Below, in pieces: positions 54,152-64,000 of a stretch of DNA of 64,000 nucleotides (its first letter is position 1; every line of letters begins with the position of its first letter). The position numbers and the translations under genes are program-made. The stretch comes from Parabacteroides hominis (GTDB lineage: Bacteria; Bacteroidota; Bacteroidia; Bacteroidales; Tannerellaceae): contig NZ_JACOOJ010000027.1 in assembly GCF_014287585.1 (NCBI RefSeq), positions 1 to 64,000 on the forward strand. Direction: 5' to 3'. A model generated the notes under the pieces. The model saw nothing but the letters and a program-made list of their open reading frames with translations, made no database searches and was not told where the DNA came from.

Positions 54152-55720
54152 ATGGCAAAGAAAAAAGACGAAAAGGACGTGCTGGTAGTCCGTGACGAGA
54201 AGACGGGCGAGATCAGCGTGGTAGCCGGGCTGAATGCAGACGACACACCCAAGCGTACCCCTGCGAAAGCTGAGAACGCGCAGAGTTTCCTGCAATTCGA
54301 CCGACACGGCGACGTGCTGGACAACTTCTTCAAGAACTTCTTCCGGCAGTGCAAGGAACCCAGCCGCTTCGGTTTCTACCGCATCGCGGCAGACCAAGTG
54401 GATTCCATGCTTGGCGTGATGAAAGACCTGCTTCAGCATCCGTACCAGAACAAACAAATCCTTGCACCGCACAAAATCGACACCTTCCCTTATCAACAGC
54501 AGGTGCAGGAAGAGATGGCGGCACAAAAGACAGAGAAACAAGAACCTCAAAAACAGGAAAACATGGAACAACAGAAAGAACAGCAGGAAAGCCCGCAACA
54601 GACGCAGGGCAGACAGGGCTACCAACCCATCAACGAGAGCAAAATCAACTGGCAGGAGCTGGAGGACAGATGGGGCGTGAAGCGTGACGACCTTGAAAAG
54701 TCCGGAGACCTTACGAAGATGCTCCACTACGGCAAGTCCGACTTGGTAAAGGTCAAGCCCACCTTCGGCGGCGAATCATTCGAGCTGGACGCCCGCCTCT
54801 CCTTCAAGAAGGACGGCGAGGGAAATGTCAGCCTCGTGCCGCACTTCATCCGCAAGGAGCAGAAGTTAGATGAGTACAAGGAACACAAATTCTCCGACGA
54901 TGACCGGAAGAACCTGCGCGAAACGGGCAACCTCGGCAGGGTCGTGGACATTGTGGACAGGGAAACGGGCGAAATCATCCCCTCCTACATCAGCATCGAC
55001 CGCAAGACGAATGAAATCACGGACATTCCGGCAAACAAGGTGCGCATCCCGGAGCGCATCGGCAAGACGGAAATCACCAAACAGGAGCAGGACATGCTCC
55101 GCGCCGGACTGCCCGTGCGCGACAAGCTCATCGAGCGCAACGACGGCAGGAAGTTCGTCACCACCCTTCAAGTGAACGTGGAGCAGCGCGGCGTGGAGTT
55201 CGTGCCGGGAACCGGAAGGTCGCCCCGTACCGCACAGACGCAGGAAGCCAAAGGTGACACCTCGAAAAGTCAGGCGCAAGGCGGGGAAAATGCCGCACAG
55301 ACCAAGAAGGAGCAACGCCGCAACACGTGGATGAACGAGGACGGCAGCATCCGCCCCATCAGCAAATGGAGCGGCGTGAACTTCACCGACAAGCAGAAAG
55401 CCGACTACGTGGCGGGTAAAGCCGTGAAACTGGAGAACGTGACCGACAAGCAGGGCTTCCATGCCACGATGTATATCAAGTTCAACCCGGAGAAGGGCCG
55501 CCCGTACCGCTACGAAACGAACCCCGACAACGCCCAGCAGGTCGCCCCGTCCAACGAGAGCCGCACACAGGTGGCGGTGAACAACGAGGGCAAAACCAAC
55601 GAGGCGACAAAGAACCTGAAAGAGCCTTTGCAGAAAGGTCAGACCGCCCCAAAGGACGACCGCCAGCAACAGCAGCAGGAGAAGCCGAAAAAGAAGAACA
55701 ACAAAGGCATGAAAATGTAA
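54152..55720 (+). CDS. DUF4099/DUF3945 protein (orf3-like)
   Basis: 522 aa. N-terminal part (residues 1-125) precedes a Gln/Glu-rich linker (about 128-160). Then DUF4099 (WGVKRDDLEKSGDLTKMLHY) and DUF3945 repeats (FSDDDRKNLRETGNLGRVVD; IPERIGKTEITKQEQDMLRA; FTDKQKADYVAGKAVKLENV). The C-terminus is a Gln/Lys-rich basic tail. Common in Bacteroidales conjugative elements between excision and topoisomerase genes. Function unknown. Confidence 0.85.
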   Translation: MAKKKDEKDVLVVRDEKTGEISVVAGLNADDTPKRTPAKAENAQSFLQFDRHGDVLDNFFKNFFRQCKEPSRFGFYRIAADQVDSMLGVMKDLLQHPYQNKQILAPHKIDTFPYQQQVQEEMAAQKTEKQEPQKQENMEQQKEQQESPQQTQGRQGYQPINESKINWQELEDRWGVKRDDLEKSGDLTKMLHYGKSDLVKVKPTFGGESFELDARLSFKKDGEGNVSLVPHFIRKEQKLDEYKEHKFSDDDRKNLRETGNLGRVVDIVDRETGEIIPSYISIDRKTNEITDIPANKVRIPERIGKTEITKQEQDMLRAGLPVRDKLIERNDGRKFVTTLQVNVEQRGVEFVPGTGRSPRTAQTQEAKGDTSKSQAQGGENAAQTKKEQRRNTWMNEDGSIRPISKWSGVNFTDKQKADYVAGKAVKLENVTDKQGFHATMYIKFNPEKGRPYRYETNPDNAQQVAPSNESRTQVAVNNEGKTNEATKNLKEPLQKGQTAPKDDRQQQQQEKPKKKNNKGMKM

Positions 55721-55781
55721 TCCCGTGTCCGCCACTGAATCCAAAATAAAATCCAAAGTATCAACAAAAAAGCAAGAAAAC

Positions 55782-57869
55782 ATGAAGACAATCATTGCAG
55801 AAAAGCCCTCCGTGGCACGTGAAATCGCCCGCATCGTGGGCGCGACAAAGAGAGAGGAAGGATATTTCGAAGGAGGCGGCTATGCCGTGACATGGGCATT
55901 CGGACACCTCGTTCAGCTTGCCATGCCCGACGGCTACGGCGTGCGCGGATTTGTCCGTGACAACCTCCCGATTATTCCCGACACATTCACGCTCGTCCCC
56001 CGTCAGGTCAGGACGGAGAAAGGTTACAAGCCCGACAGCGGCGTGGTGTCGCAGATAAAAGTCATCAAAAGACTGTTCGACACAAGCGAACAAATCATCG
56101 TGGCGACCGATGCCGGACGCGAGGGAGAGCTTATCTTCCGCTACCTCTACCACTATACGGGTTGCACCACTCCTTTCGTGCGTCTGTGGATCAGCTCGCT
56201 CACCGACAAGGCTATCCGTGAGGGACTGCGCAACCTCGAAGACGGCAGCAGGTACGACAACCTATACCTCGCCGCCAAAGCGCGGAGCGAATCCGACTGG
56301 CTCGTGGGCATCAACGGCACTCAGGCGTTATCCATAGCCGCCGGACATGGCACGTATTCGGTGGGGCGTGTGCAGACACCCACGCTGGCGATGGTGTGTG
56401 AACGCTATTGGGAGAACCGCCGTTTTACGTCCGAAGCATTCTGGCAGCTCCATATCGCAACAGACGGTTGCGACGGCGAGGTCGTGAAACTCTCATCCTC
56501 CGAGAAATGGAAGTCGAAAGAACCGGCAACGGAGCTATATAATAAGGTAAAGGCGGCAGGCAGCGCAACGGTAACGAAAGCAGAGCGTAAGGAGAAGACG
56601 GAGGAAACTCCCTTGCTGTACGACCTGACCACGCTCCAAAAAGAAGCCAACGCCAAGCACGGCTTCACGGCGGAACAGACGCTTGAAATCGCGCAGAAGC
56701 TCTACGAGAAGAAGTTGATAACCTATCCGAGAACGGGAAGCCGCTACATCCCCGAAGACGTGTTCGCTGAAATCCCCAAGCTACTCGCCTTTATCGGCAC
56801 GCAGCCCGAATGGAAAGACAAGGTGCGGGCAAAAGCCATCCCGACACGCCGTAGCGTGGATGACGGCAAGGTAACAGACCACCATGCCCTGCTCGTCACG
56901 GGAGAGAAACCGCTCTTCCTCTCCAAAGAGGACAGCACCATTTATCAGATGATTGCCGGACGAATGATAGAGGCATTCTCCGAAAAATGCGTCAAGGACG
57001 TGACTGCTGTCACGGCAGAATGTGCCGGAGTGGAGTTCACCGTGAAAGGCAGTGTCGTGAAGCAAGCCGGATGGCGTGCCGTCTATGGCGAGGAAAAGGA
57101 GGAAACTACCATCCCCGGCTGGCAGGATGGCGACACGCTCACGCTGAAAGCCACCTCCATCACCGAAGGAAAGACCAAACCCAAGCCGCTGCATACCGAA
57201 GCCACCCTGCTCTCGGCAATGGAAACAGCGGGCAAGGAAATTGAGGACGACGCGCTGCGGCAGGCGATGAAGGACTGCGGCATCGGCACTCCCGCCACAC
57301 GAGCGTCCATCATCGAAACGCTTTTCAAGCGCGGTTACATGGAACGCTGCAAGAAGTCGCTTGTTCCCACCGAAAAGGGACTCGCCCTCAATTCCGTGGT
57401 GAAGACGATGCGCATCGCCGATGTAGCCATGACGGGCGAATGGGAAAAGGAACTGGCACGTATCGAGCGCGGGGAACTGCCCGCCGACACTTTCCGCAAG
57501 GAGATAGAGGCGTACACACGGGAAATCACCTCCGAACTGCTCTCGTGCGACAAGCTCTTCGGCAGCCGTGATTCCGGCTGCGCGTGTCCCAAGTGCGGCA
57601 CGGGCAGGATGCGGTTCTACGGCAAGGTGGTACGTTGCGACAACACGGAGTGCGGACTGCCCGTGTTCCGGCAGAAAGCGGGACGCACCCTGTCCGACGA
57701 CGAAATCAAAGACCTGCTCACCGACGGGCACACCAAGCCGCTCAAAGGCTTCAAGAGCAAGCAGGGCAAGAACTTCGATGCCATAGTCGCCTTTGACGGG
57801 GAATATAACACGACGTTCGTGTTCCCGGAAAAGAAATGCAAGTCTTCCTATCCGAAAAAAAGGAAATAA
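55782..57869 (+). CDS. topB: type IA DNA topoisomerase (Exc-like topoisomerase III)
   Basis: 695 aa from the ATG at 55782 (MKTIIAEKPSVAREIAR); a GTG at 55725 is also in frame. TOPRIM domain with ATDAGREGELIFRYLY; RVQTPTLAMV; catalytic Tyr near residue 315 in KLITYPRTGSRYIPED; TEATLLSAMETAGKEI and GIGTPATRASIIETLFKRGY; and a C-terminal CACPKCGTGRM zinc-type finger. It corresponds to Exc of CTnDOT. Last gene of the excision operon. Confidence 0.93.
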   Translation: MKTIIAEKPSVAREIARIVGATKREEGYFEGGGYAVTWAFGHLVQLAMPDGYGVRGFVRDNLPIIPDTFTLVPRQVRTEKGYKPDSGVVSQIKVIKRLFDTSEQIIVATDAGREGELIFRYLYHYTGCTTPFVRLWISSLTDKAIREGLRNLEDGSRYDNLYLAAKARSESDWLVGINGTQALSIAAGHGTYSVGRVQTPTLAMVCERYWENRRFTSEAFWQLHIATDGCDGEVVKLSSSEKWKSKEPATELYNKVKAAGSATVTKAERKEKTEETPLLYDLTTLQKEANAKHGFTAEQTLEIAQKLYEKKLITYPRTGSRYIPEDVFAEIPKLLAFIGTQPEWKDKVRAKAIPTRRSVDDGKVTDHHALLVTGEKPLFLSKEDSTIYQMIAGRMIEAFSEKCVKDVTAVTAECAGVEFTVKGSVVKQAGWRAVYGEEKEETTIPGWQDGDTLTLKATSITEGKTKPKPLHTEATLLSAMETAGKEIEDDALRQAMKDCGIGTPATRASIIETLFKRGYMERCKKSLVPTEKGLALNSVVKTMRIADVAMTGEWEKELARIERGELPADTFRKEIEAYTREITSELLSCDKLFGSRDSGCACPKCGTGRMRFYGKVVRCDNTECGLPVFRQKAGRTLSDDEIKDLLTDGHTKPLKGFKSKQGKNFDAIVAFDGEYNTTFVFPEKKCKSSYPKKRK

Positions 57870-57961
57870 TCACTAACTTTTGATAAGTTAGGCTGCATCT
57901 CAACAATAGAAACAAACAAGTTTTTTTCGTATTGTCTTCGATTTGCACTAACTTTGCCACT

Positions 57962-58052
57962 TGTTCAGAGTAATGAATTGTTCTTCGATACCGGATTACA
58001 CTCATACTTTGGATTTAGTGGTGGCACTCGGAGGGATACCGAGTGCCTTTTT
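57962..58052 (+). ncRNA. candidate RteR-like small RNA
   Basis: A -7 element TAACTTTG at 57950-57957 predicts a start near 57962. A perfect 9-bp stem GGCACTCGG (58023-58031) with CCGAGTGCC (58039-58047) and five T ends it at 58052, giving about 90 nt. No open frame of note. In CTnDOT the roughly 90-nt sRNA RteR, which represses transfer genes, lies directly downstream of exc; position, size and end structure all agree. Sequence identity to RteR was not checked. It could also be an attenuated leader of the DUF1896 gene. Confidence 0.6.
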
Positions 58053-58108
58053 CTTCCTTTTTCCAATCAATTATCCCGTTAAATATCAATCCACTAAACT
58101 CCAAAGTA

Positions 58109-58561
58109 ATGAACAACAAGAAGAAAAACGAGGGTCAGACCGACTTTTCCTATTACGGTCTGTACCTGCTGGACTACCTCCGCACGAACAAGTTTGAACA
58201 GGCGACTGACACCGCTTTCATACGGGAACGGGCCGACCGTGCCGCCGAAACGTATGAAAAGGCGCGGCTCGAAGGCTATCCCGCCGATGGCGCGCAAGAG
58301 CAGGCGATGGACACGCTGCTGCGCGGGCTGCGCTATTCCCGGTACGCCATTCTCCGTGAAGTCGTGGAGAGCGAGTTTTTCGACGAAGTGCCGGAAGAGA
58401 AACAAGAAGCCTTTATTCTGAAACTCATGCCGCTTGTCGGCAACGTGTTCTCCGTCTATGACCTTTCGGACGACAACTTCGCCCTGTCTTCCGATTACGA
58501 CCTGCTCTACACGGAGCTGACGGGGGCAACCGTCCTTTACATCGGGGAATATGGCGTTTAA
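58109..58561 (+). CDS. DUF1896 protein
   Basis: 150 aa from the ATG at 58109. [40 protein letters not shown], and [20 protein letters not shown] are typical of DUF1896, a small acidic family seen in Bacteroidales conjugative elements. Ends overlapping the start of the giant methylase-helicase by 11 nt, so the two are translated together. Function unknown. Confidence 0.82.
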   Translation: MNNKKKNEGQTDFSYYGLYLLDYLRTNKFEQATDTAFIRERADRAAETYEKARLEGYPADGAQEQAMDTLLRGLRYSRYAILREVVESEFFDEVPEEKQEAFILKLMPLVGNVFSVYDLSDDNFALSSDYDLLYTELTGATVLYIGEYGV

Positions 58562-61500
58562 CCGCAAACAGAAACTGCGGGACAACATCGAGGCGATACG
58601 GACGGCATTCATCCTTGACAGGGAAAACAGGACAGCGACAACCGAAGAGCGTGCCATACTTCAAAGGTACTGCGGTTTCGGCGGTCTGAAATGTATCCTC
58701 AACCCTGCAAAGGAACTGACGGATGCCGTCCGGTGGGCGAAATCCGACCTCGAACTGTTCGCCCCGACAGTGGAGTTGCACAGGCTTATCCGTGAGAACA
58801 GCAAGGACGAAACAGAGTACAAGCGGTTTGTGGATTCGCTGAAAGCGTCCGTGCTGACCGCTTTCTACACCCCCAAAGAGATAACCGACACCATCGCGGA
58901 CGTGCTGGCAGATTACAGCGTCCGCCCCGCCCGTATGCTCGAACCGTCGGCGGGGGTTGGCGTGTTCGTGGATTCCATGCTGCGGCACAACCCCAATGCG
59001 GATGTGATGGCTTTCGAGAAGGATCTGCTCACGGGTACAATCCTGAGGCATCTCTATCCCGGCAAGAAAACGCGCACCTGCGGTTTTGAGAAAATCGAAA
59101 GACCGTTCAACAATTATTTCGACTTGGCGGTGTCCAACATTCCGTTCGGAGACATAGCCGTGTTCGACCCTGAGTTTCAGCGGAGCGACTCATTCGGCAG
59201 ACGCTCCGCCCAGAAAGCCATCCACAACTATTTCTTTCTCAAAGGACTGGATGCCGTGCGTGACGGCGGTATCGTGGCGTTCATCACCTCGCAAGGGGTA
59301 TTGAACAGCACCAAGACCTCCGTGCGTAACGAGCTGTTCAGTAAGGCTGATCTGGTATCCGCGATACGCCTGCCCAACAACCTGTTCACGGACAACGCGG
59401 GGACAGAAGTGGGCAGTGACCTGATTGTCCTGCAAAAGAACCTCAGCAAGAAGGAAATGTCGCAGGACGAGCGGCTGATGACCGTAATACAGACGGACAC
59501 GAAAACCGACCTGACCGACAACGCCTATTTCATCCACCACCCGGAACGCATCGTGCATACGACGGCGAAACTTGACACCGACCCATACGGGAAGCCCGCT
59601 ATGGTCTATCTGCACGAGGGCAAGGCAGCAGGCATCGCCGGGGATTTGCACCGTATGCTCGACGAGGATTTCCATTACAGGCTCGCCATGCGTCTGTATT
59701 CGGGTTCAATCCGGCAGTCGGGAACGGAAGAAAAAGTTACCGTTCAAAAGGAGGTGGAGCGTACTGCCATAAAGATGGAAACAACATCTTCGATGCAGGC
59801 GGTGGAAACTCCGACGGAGAAACCGCAACCCACAGAGGAAAAGCCGGAGATAGAGCCACGTCCGAAATATTCTGACGGTGTGCAGCTATCCTTGCTCGAT
59901 CTCTGGGGGATGACGGAAGAAGTCAGCCAACAACCGAAAACCGCCAAAAAGAAAAAGGAGGCGAAAAAGGAAAGCTCGGCAAGGCGCGTTCTACCCAAGC
60001 CACAGGTGCATGTCACACAAAATGTTACGGCTGTGCCGACGGCTACCACCCCTAAGACTGTAACAGAGAACAAGGAGGCTAAAACGGAGAACACCGCCAA
60101 GCCTGCCGACCCGGACGACATCTATGCCACGTTGGACTGGGATACCAATCCTCCCATCAACGGCTTCTACGAGATGATGATGGATTTGACGCCGGAACGC
60201 AGGAAGGAACTTCGGGAACTGGCAAGGCAGCATAACGAGAAACAAGCGGCGGCGGAAAAGATGGAAGTGAAAGCCGTGCCGGACACTCCCCGTGAGCAAC
60301 CACGGCAGGAGGAAACACAGCCGGAAGCAGTCACCGCACCTGCCGTTACAGATACCCCACCGGAAGCGGTGGCGACCTCCCTTTTCCCCGACATCGAAGC
60401 GGAGAAGCCGAAGGAAGAAGTCGTGGACCTTTCGCCGCGTGCCTACCACCGCACGCCGGAGATGCACCTGCGCGAAGGGTCGCTGGTGGCTGACAGGGGG
60501 CGTCATAACATCGGCTACCTGAAGGACATCACGCCATACGGGGCGACATTCCAGCCGCTCGACCTGAAAGGCTACCAGAAGGAGAAGGCGTTACAGTATG
60601 TTTTACTCCGTGACGCCTACGAGCGGCTGTACCGCTATGAATCGAACCTGCATGAAGCAAATGTCCCGTGGCGAGAGCATCTAAACACCTGTTACGATGA
60701 GTTTGTCATGCGCTACGGCAACCTCAACGCCAAGCAGAACGTGAAGTTAGTGATGATGGACGCGGGCGGGCGTGACATCCTTTCGCTGGAACGGGCGGAG
60801 AACGGGAAGTTTGTCAAGGCGGACATCTTCGAGCGTCCCGTTTCCTTCTCCGTGGAGAGCCATGCCAACGTCGGCTCACCCGAAGAAGCACTGTCCGCGT
60901 CGCTCAACAAGTTCGGCACTGTCGATCTCGACTATATGCGGGAGATAACCGACAGTACGGCGGAGGATTTGCTCACAGCCCTGCAAGGGCGCATCTATTA
61001 CAATCCGCTCGTAACCGGTTACGAGATTAAGGACCGCTTTATTGCCGGAAACGTGATAGAGAAAGCGGAACGCATAGAGGCTTGGATGGGCGAAAACCCC
61101 GAAAGTGAACGTATGCCGGAGGTGAAGCAGGCGTTGGAGGCTCTGAAAGATGCCGAACCGCCGCGCATCGCTTTTGAAGACCTTGATTTCAATTTCGGGG
61201 AACGCTGGATTCCGACGGGTGTCTATGCCGCCTACATGAGCCGGCTGTTCGACACGGAGGTGAAAATCGCCTACTCTGCAAGCATGGACGAGTTTTCGGT
61301 GGCGTGCGGCTACCGCACCATGAAAATCACGGACGAGTTTCTGGTGAAGGGGTATTACCGTAACTATGACGGCATGCACCTTCTGAAACACGCCCTGCAC
61401 AACACCTGTCCCGACATGATGAAGTCCATCGGCAGGGACGAGCATGGCAACGACATCAAGGTGCGCGACAGCGAGGGAATACAGCTCGCCAACGCCAAGA

Positions 61501-64000
61501 TTGACGAGATACGAAACGGCTTCTCCGAATGGCTCGAAGAGCAGTCGCCACAGTTCAAGGAGCGGCTGACGACGATGTATAACCGCAAGTTCAACTGTTT
61601 CGTGCGCCCGAAGTATGACGGCTCGCATCAGACTTTTCCCGACCTCAATCTGAAAGGGCTGGCAAGCCGGGGCATCAGGAGCGTCTATCCCTCGCAGATG
61701 GATTGCGTCTGGATGCTGAAACAGAACGGCGGCGGAATTTGTGACCACGAGGTTGGAACCGGCAAGACGCTGATAATGTGCATCGCCGCGCATGAAATGA
61801 AGCGTCTGAACTTGGCGCACAAGCCGATGATTATCGGGCTGAAAGCCAATGTTGCGGAGATTGCCGCCACCTATCAAGCGGCATATCCCAACGCGAGGAT
61901 TCTGTACGCTTCGGAGAAAGACTTTTCGACCGCCAACCGCGTGCGTTTCTTCAACAACATCAAGAACAACGACTACGATTGTGTCATTATGTCGCACGAC
62001 CAGTTCGGCAAGATACCGCAGTCGCCGGAGTTGCAGCAGCGCATCCTGCAAGCGGAGCTTGACACGGTGGAGGAAAACCTCGAAGTGCTGCGCCAGCAGG
62101 GAAAGAACGTATCGCGGGCGATGCTGAAAGGTCTGGAGAAGCGCAAGCATAACCTTGAAGCGAAATTGGAGAAGGTGGAACACGCCATAAAGTCACGCAC
62201 GGACGACGTGGTGGACTTCAAGCAGATGGGCATCGACCACATTTTCATTGATGAATCGCACCAGTTCAAGAATCTGACTTTCAACACGCGCCACGACCGT
62301 GTGGCGGGATTGGGGAACAGCGAGGGAAGCCAGAAGGCACTGAACATGCTCTTTGCTATCCGCACCATACAGGAGCGCACGGGCAAGGACTTGGGGGCGA
62401 CCTTCCTCTCCGGCACGACTATCAGCAACTCGCTGACTGAGCTGTACCTGCTGTTCAAGTACCTGCGCCCGAAGGAGCTGGAACGGCAGGACATTCGATG
62501 TTTTGATGCGTGGTCGGCGATATTTGCCAAGAAGACAACGGATTTTGAGTTCAACGTGACGAACAACGTGGTGCAGAAGGAGCGTTTCCGCTACTTCATC
62601 AAAGTGCCGGAGCTTGCCGCCTTCTATAATGAAATCACGGACTACCGCACGGCGGAGGATGTGGGCGTGGACCGTCCCAACAAAAACGAGATACTGCACC
62701 ACATACCGCCCACGCCGGAGCAGGAGGACTTCATACAGAAGCTGATGCAATTCGCCAAGACGGGCGACGCCACCCTGTTGGGCAGACTGCCGCTTTCGGA
62801 AACGGAGGAAAAGGCGAAGATGCTTATCGCCACGGACTATGCCCGGAAGATGGCACTCGACATGCGCATGATAGACCCGCATTACGAAGACCACCCCGAC
62901 AACAAGGCGAGCCACTGTGCCAAAATAATCGCGGAGTATTATCAAAAATACGACGCGCAGAAAGGCACGCAGTTCGTTTTCTCTGACTTGGGGACTTACC
63001 AGCCGGGCGATGGGTGGAACGTCTATTCGGAAATCAAGCGCAAACTGACGGAGGACTACGGCATACCGCCAAGCGAGGTGCGCTTCATTCAGGAGTGCAA
63101 GACCGACAAGGCTCGGAAGGCGGTGATAGATGCCATGAACGCCGGGACGGTGCGTGTGCTGTTCGGCTCCACCTCCATGCTCGGAACGGGTGTGAACGCA
63201 CAGAAACGGTGTGTGGCAATTCATCATCTTGATACGCCGTGGCGACCGTCCGACCTGCAACAGCGTGACGGACGGGGAGTTAGAGCAGGCAACGAGATAG
63301 CCAAGCATTTCGCCGGGAACAACGTGGACGTAATAATCTACGCGGTGGAAAAATCACTGGACAGTTACAAGTTCAACCTCCTGCACTGCAAGCAGACTTT
63401 CATCAGCCAGCTTAAAAGCGGTGCTATGGAAGCGCGTACCATCGACGAGGGGGCAATGGACGAGAAATCGGGCATGAACTTCTCGGAATATATGGCGTTG
63501 CTATCCGGCAACACCGACCTGCTGGACAAGGCGAAACTGGAAAAACGTATCGCCTCGCTCGAAGGGGAACGCAAGTCGTTCAACAAGGGCAAGCGTGATT
63601 CGGAGTTCAAGCTGGAATCGAAGACCCGCGAGCTGGGCAACAACACAGCTTTCATAGATGCCATGACGGAGGACTGGAACCGCTTCCTCTCTGTGGTGCA
63701 GACCGACAAGGAGGGCAATCACCTTAATATAATAAAGGTGGACGGAGTGGATTCCGCCGATGAGAAAGTCATCGGAAAGCGTTTGCAGGAGATAGCCAAG
63801 AATGCCACGACCGGAGGGTTGTACACGCAGGTTGGAGAGTTTTACGGTTTCCCGATAAAGGTGGTCAGCGAAAGGATACTCAAAGAGGGATTGGAGTTTA
63901 CCGACAACCGCTTCGTGGTCGAGGGGAACTACAAGTACACCTACAACAACGGGCATCTGGCGCTGGCTGACCCGTTGGCCGCCGCCCGCAACTTCCTCAA
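58551..64000 (+). CDS. giant N6-adenine methylase-like/SNF2-type helicase protein (partial)
   Basis: At least 1,816 residues, open to the right edge. N-terminal methylase part: EPSAGVGVF at 131-139 (SAM-binding motif I) and SNIPFGD at about 195-201, in place of the N6-methylase motif NPPY. Residues about 400-640 are a Glu/Lys/Pro-rich linker. The helicase part has [12 protein letters not shown] near 1065, a DESHQF motif II near 1233, [18 protein letters not shown], and [16 protein letters not shown] with [12 protein letters not shown] (motif VI). It is a known backbone gene of Bacteroides conjugative elements, perhaps protecting or remodelling element DNA after transfer. Long frames on its opposite strand are shadows. 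Confidence 0.88.
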   Translation, partial: MAFNRKQKLRDNIEAIRTAFILDRENRTATTEERAILQRYCGFGGLKCILNPAKELTDAVRWAKSDLELFAPTVELHRLIRENSKDETEYKRFVDSLKASVLTAFYTPKEITDTIADVLADYSVRPARMLEPSAGVGVFVDSMLRHNPNADVMAFEKDLLTGTILRHLYPGKKTRTCGFEKIERPFNNYFDLAVSNIPFGDIAVFDPEFQRSDSFGRRSAQKAIHNYFFLKGLDAVRDGGIVAFITSQGVLNSTKTSVRNELFSKADLVSAIRLPNNLFTDNAGTEVGSDLIVLQKNLSKKEMSQDERLMTVIQTDTKTDLTDNAYFIHHPERIVHTTAKLDTDPYGKPAMVYLHEGKAAGIAGDLHRMLDEDFHYRLAMRLYSGSIRQSGTEEKVTVQKEVERTAIKMETTSSMQAVETPTEKPQPTEEKPEIEPRPKYSDGVQLSLLDLWGMTEEVSQQPKTAKKKKEAKKESSARRVLPKPQVHVTQNVTAVPTATTPKTVTENKEAKTENTAKPADPDDIYATLDWDTNPPINGFYEMMMDLTPERRKELRELARQHNEKQAAAEKMEVKAVPDTPREQPRQEETQPEAVTAPAVTDTPPEAVATSLFPDIEAEKPKEEVVDLSPRAYHRTPEMHLREGSLVADRGRHNIGYLKDITPYGATFQPLDLKGYQKEKALQYVLLRDAYERLYRYESNLHEANVPWREHLNTCYDEFVMRYGNLNAKQNVKLVMMDAGGRDILSLERAENGKFVKADIFERPVSFSVESHANVGSPEEALSASLNKFGTVDLDYMREITDSTAEDLLTALQGRIYYNPLVTGYEIKDRFIAGNVIEKAERIEAWMGENPESERMPEVKQALEALKDAEPPRIAFEDLDFNFGERWIPTGVYAAYMSRLFDTEVKIAYSASMDEFSVACGYRTMKITDEFLVKGYYRNYDGMHLLKHALHNTCPDMMKSIGRDEHGNDIKVRDSEGIQLANAKIDEIRNGFSEWLEEQSPQFKERLTTMYNRKFNCFVRPKYDGSHQTFPDLNLKGLASRGIRSVYPSQMDCVWMLKQNGGGICDHEVGTGKTLIMCIAAHEMKRLNLAHKPMIIGLKANVAEIAATYQAAYPNARILYASEKDFSTANRVRFFNNIKNNDYDCVIMSHDQFGKIPQSPELQQRILQAELDTVEENLEVLRQQGKNVSRAMLKGLEKRKHNLEAKLEKVEHAIKSRTDDVVDFKQMGIDHIFIDESHQFKNLTFNTRHDRVAGLGNSEGSQKALNMLFAIRTIQERTGKDLGATFLSGTTISNSLTELYLLFKYLRPKELERQDIRCFDAWSAIFAKKTTDFEFNVTNNVVQKERFRYFIKVPELAAFYNEITDYRTAEDVGVDRPNKNEILHHIPPTPEQEDFIQKLMQFAKTGDATLLGRLPLSETEEKAKMLIATDYARKMALDMRMIDPHYEDHPDNKASHCAKIIAEYYQKYDAQKGTQFVFSDLGTYQPGDGWNVYSEIKRKLTEDYGIPPSEVRFIQECKTDKARKAVIDAMNAGTVRVLFGSTSMLGTGVNAQKRCVAIHHLDTPWRPSDLQQRDGRGVRAGNEIAKHFAGNNVDVIIYAVEKSLDSYKFNLLHCKQTFISQLKSGAMEARTIDEGAMDEKSGMNFSEYMALLSGNTDLLDKAKLEKRIASLEGERKSFNKGKRDSEFKLESKTRELGNNTAFIDAMTEDWNRFLSVVQTDKEGNHLNIIKVDGVDSADEKVIGKRLQEIAKNATTGGLYTQVGEFYGFPIKVVSERILKEGLEFTDNRFVVEGNYKYTYNNGHLALADPLAAARNFL

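Noticed and set aside
60876..63308. Long minus-strand open frames (435 and 371 codons) opposite the giant methylase-helicase
   Set aside because: They mirror a plus-strand frame with clear methylase and helicase motifs, have no recognisable domains and arise from GC-rich codon bias.

Overview
The window is from a gut-type Bacteroidales genome, most likely Parabacteroides or a close relative. Supporting signs are the trpB-E-G-D-C-F-A gene order, promoters of the TTTG-N19-TAnnTTTG type, a SusC/FecA-style receptor with a DUF4249 lipoprotein, 6-bladed beta-propeller lipoproteins and a CTnDOT-type conjugative transposon. The genus is inferred and not proven. I saw no rRNA, tRNA or CRISPR array.

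1-15.3 kb (minus strand, AT-rich) is a ribosomally made peptide (RiPP) locus of the GG-Bacteroidales kind. Five short precursors share a leader ending in Leu-Val-Gly-Gly and a core opening with a CCxCGC cluster. They lie in three modules, each followed by a beta-propeller lipoprotein. The last module runs on into a radical SAM/SPASM maturase, a cysteine-altered pseudo-rSAM partner, a large glycosyltransferase and a C39-peptidase exporter cut by the window edge. A second operon upstream carries DUF3244, LytTR regulator, LanC-like and glycosyltransferase genes. Paired 14-bp repeats with 22-bp spacing, upstream of the precursor modules, look like LytTR operators. Hairpins between precursors and propellers look like partial terminators that would keep peptide output above downstream genes. 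A TPR/HTH membrane regulator closes the locus.

15.4-19.2 kb holds wreckage of a second such locus: fragments of the glycosyltransferase, pseudo-rSAM, rSAM, DUF3244 and a pyruvyltransferase-like gene, two more propeller genes and a 364-bp direct duplication.

19.9-31.8 kb is housekeeping and surface biology: TPR protein, biotin carrier plus carboxyltransferase, peptide deformylase, RuvX, undecaprenyl-phosphate sugar transferase, OmpA-like porin, the GDP-fucose genes gmd and fcl, rfbA, and an HdeD-like protein on the plus strand. 32.4-37.0 kb is fecR-TonB receptor-DUF4249, with no adjacent sigma factor. An AAA ATPase/DUF4143 gene follows.

38.5-45.6 kb is the complete tryptophan operon. A 20-residue leader peptide with three consecutive Trp codons, followed by an intrinsic terminator, points to transcription attenuation.

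45.9-64.0 kb is the left part of a CTnDOT-family integrative conjugative element. It has a 411-residue IntDOT-like integrase, a RhuM-like protein, an AT-rich cargo, paired HTH genes, an xis2c-xis2d-orf3-exc-like excision operon ending in topoisomerase, a candidate RteR-like small RNA, a DUF1896 protein and a giant methylase-helicase that runs off the right edge. The cargo is a Hachiman-type defence pair (hamA/DUF1837 and hamB/helicase). Its hamB is split near the 5' end by a complete 1,022-bp IS982-family element with a 7-bp target duplication.
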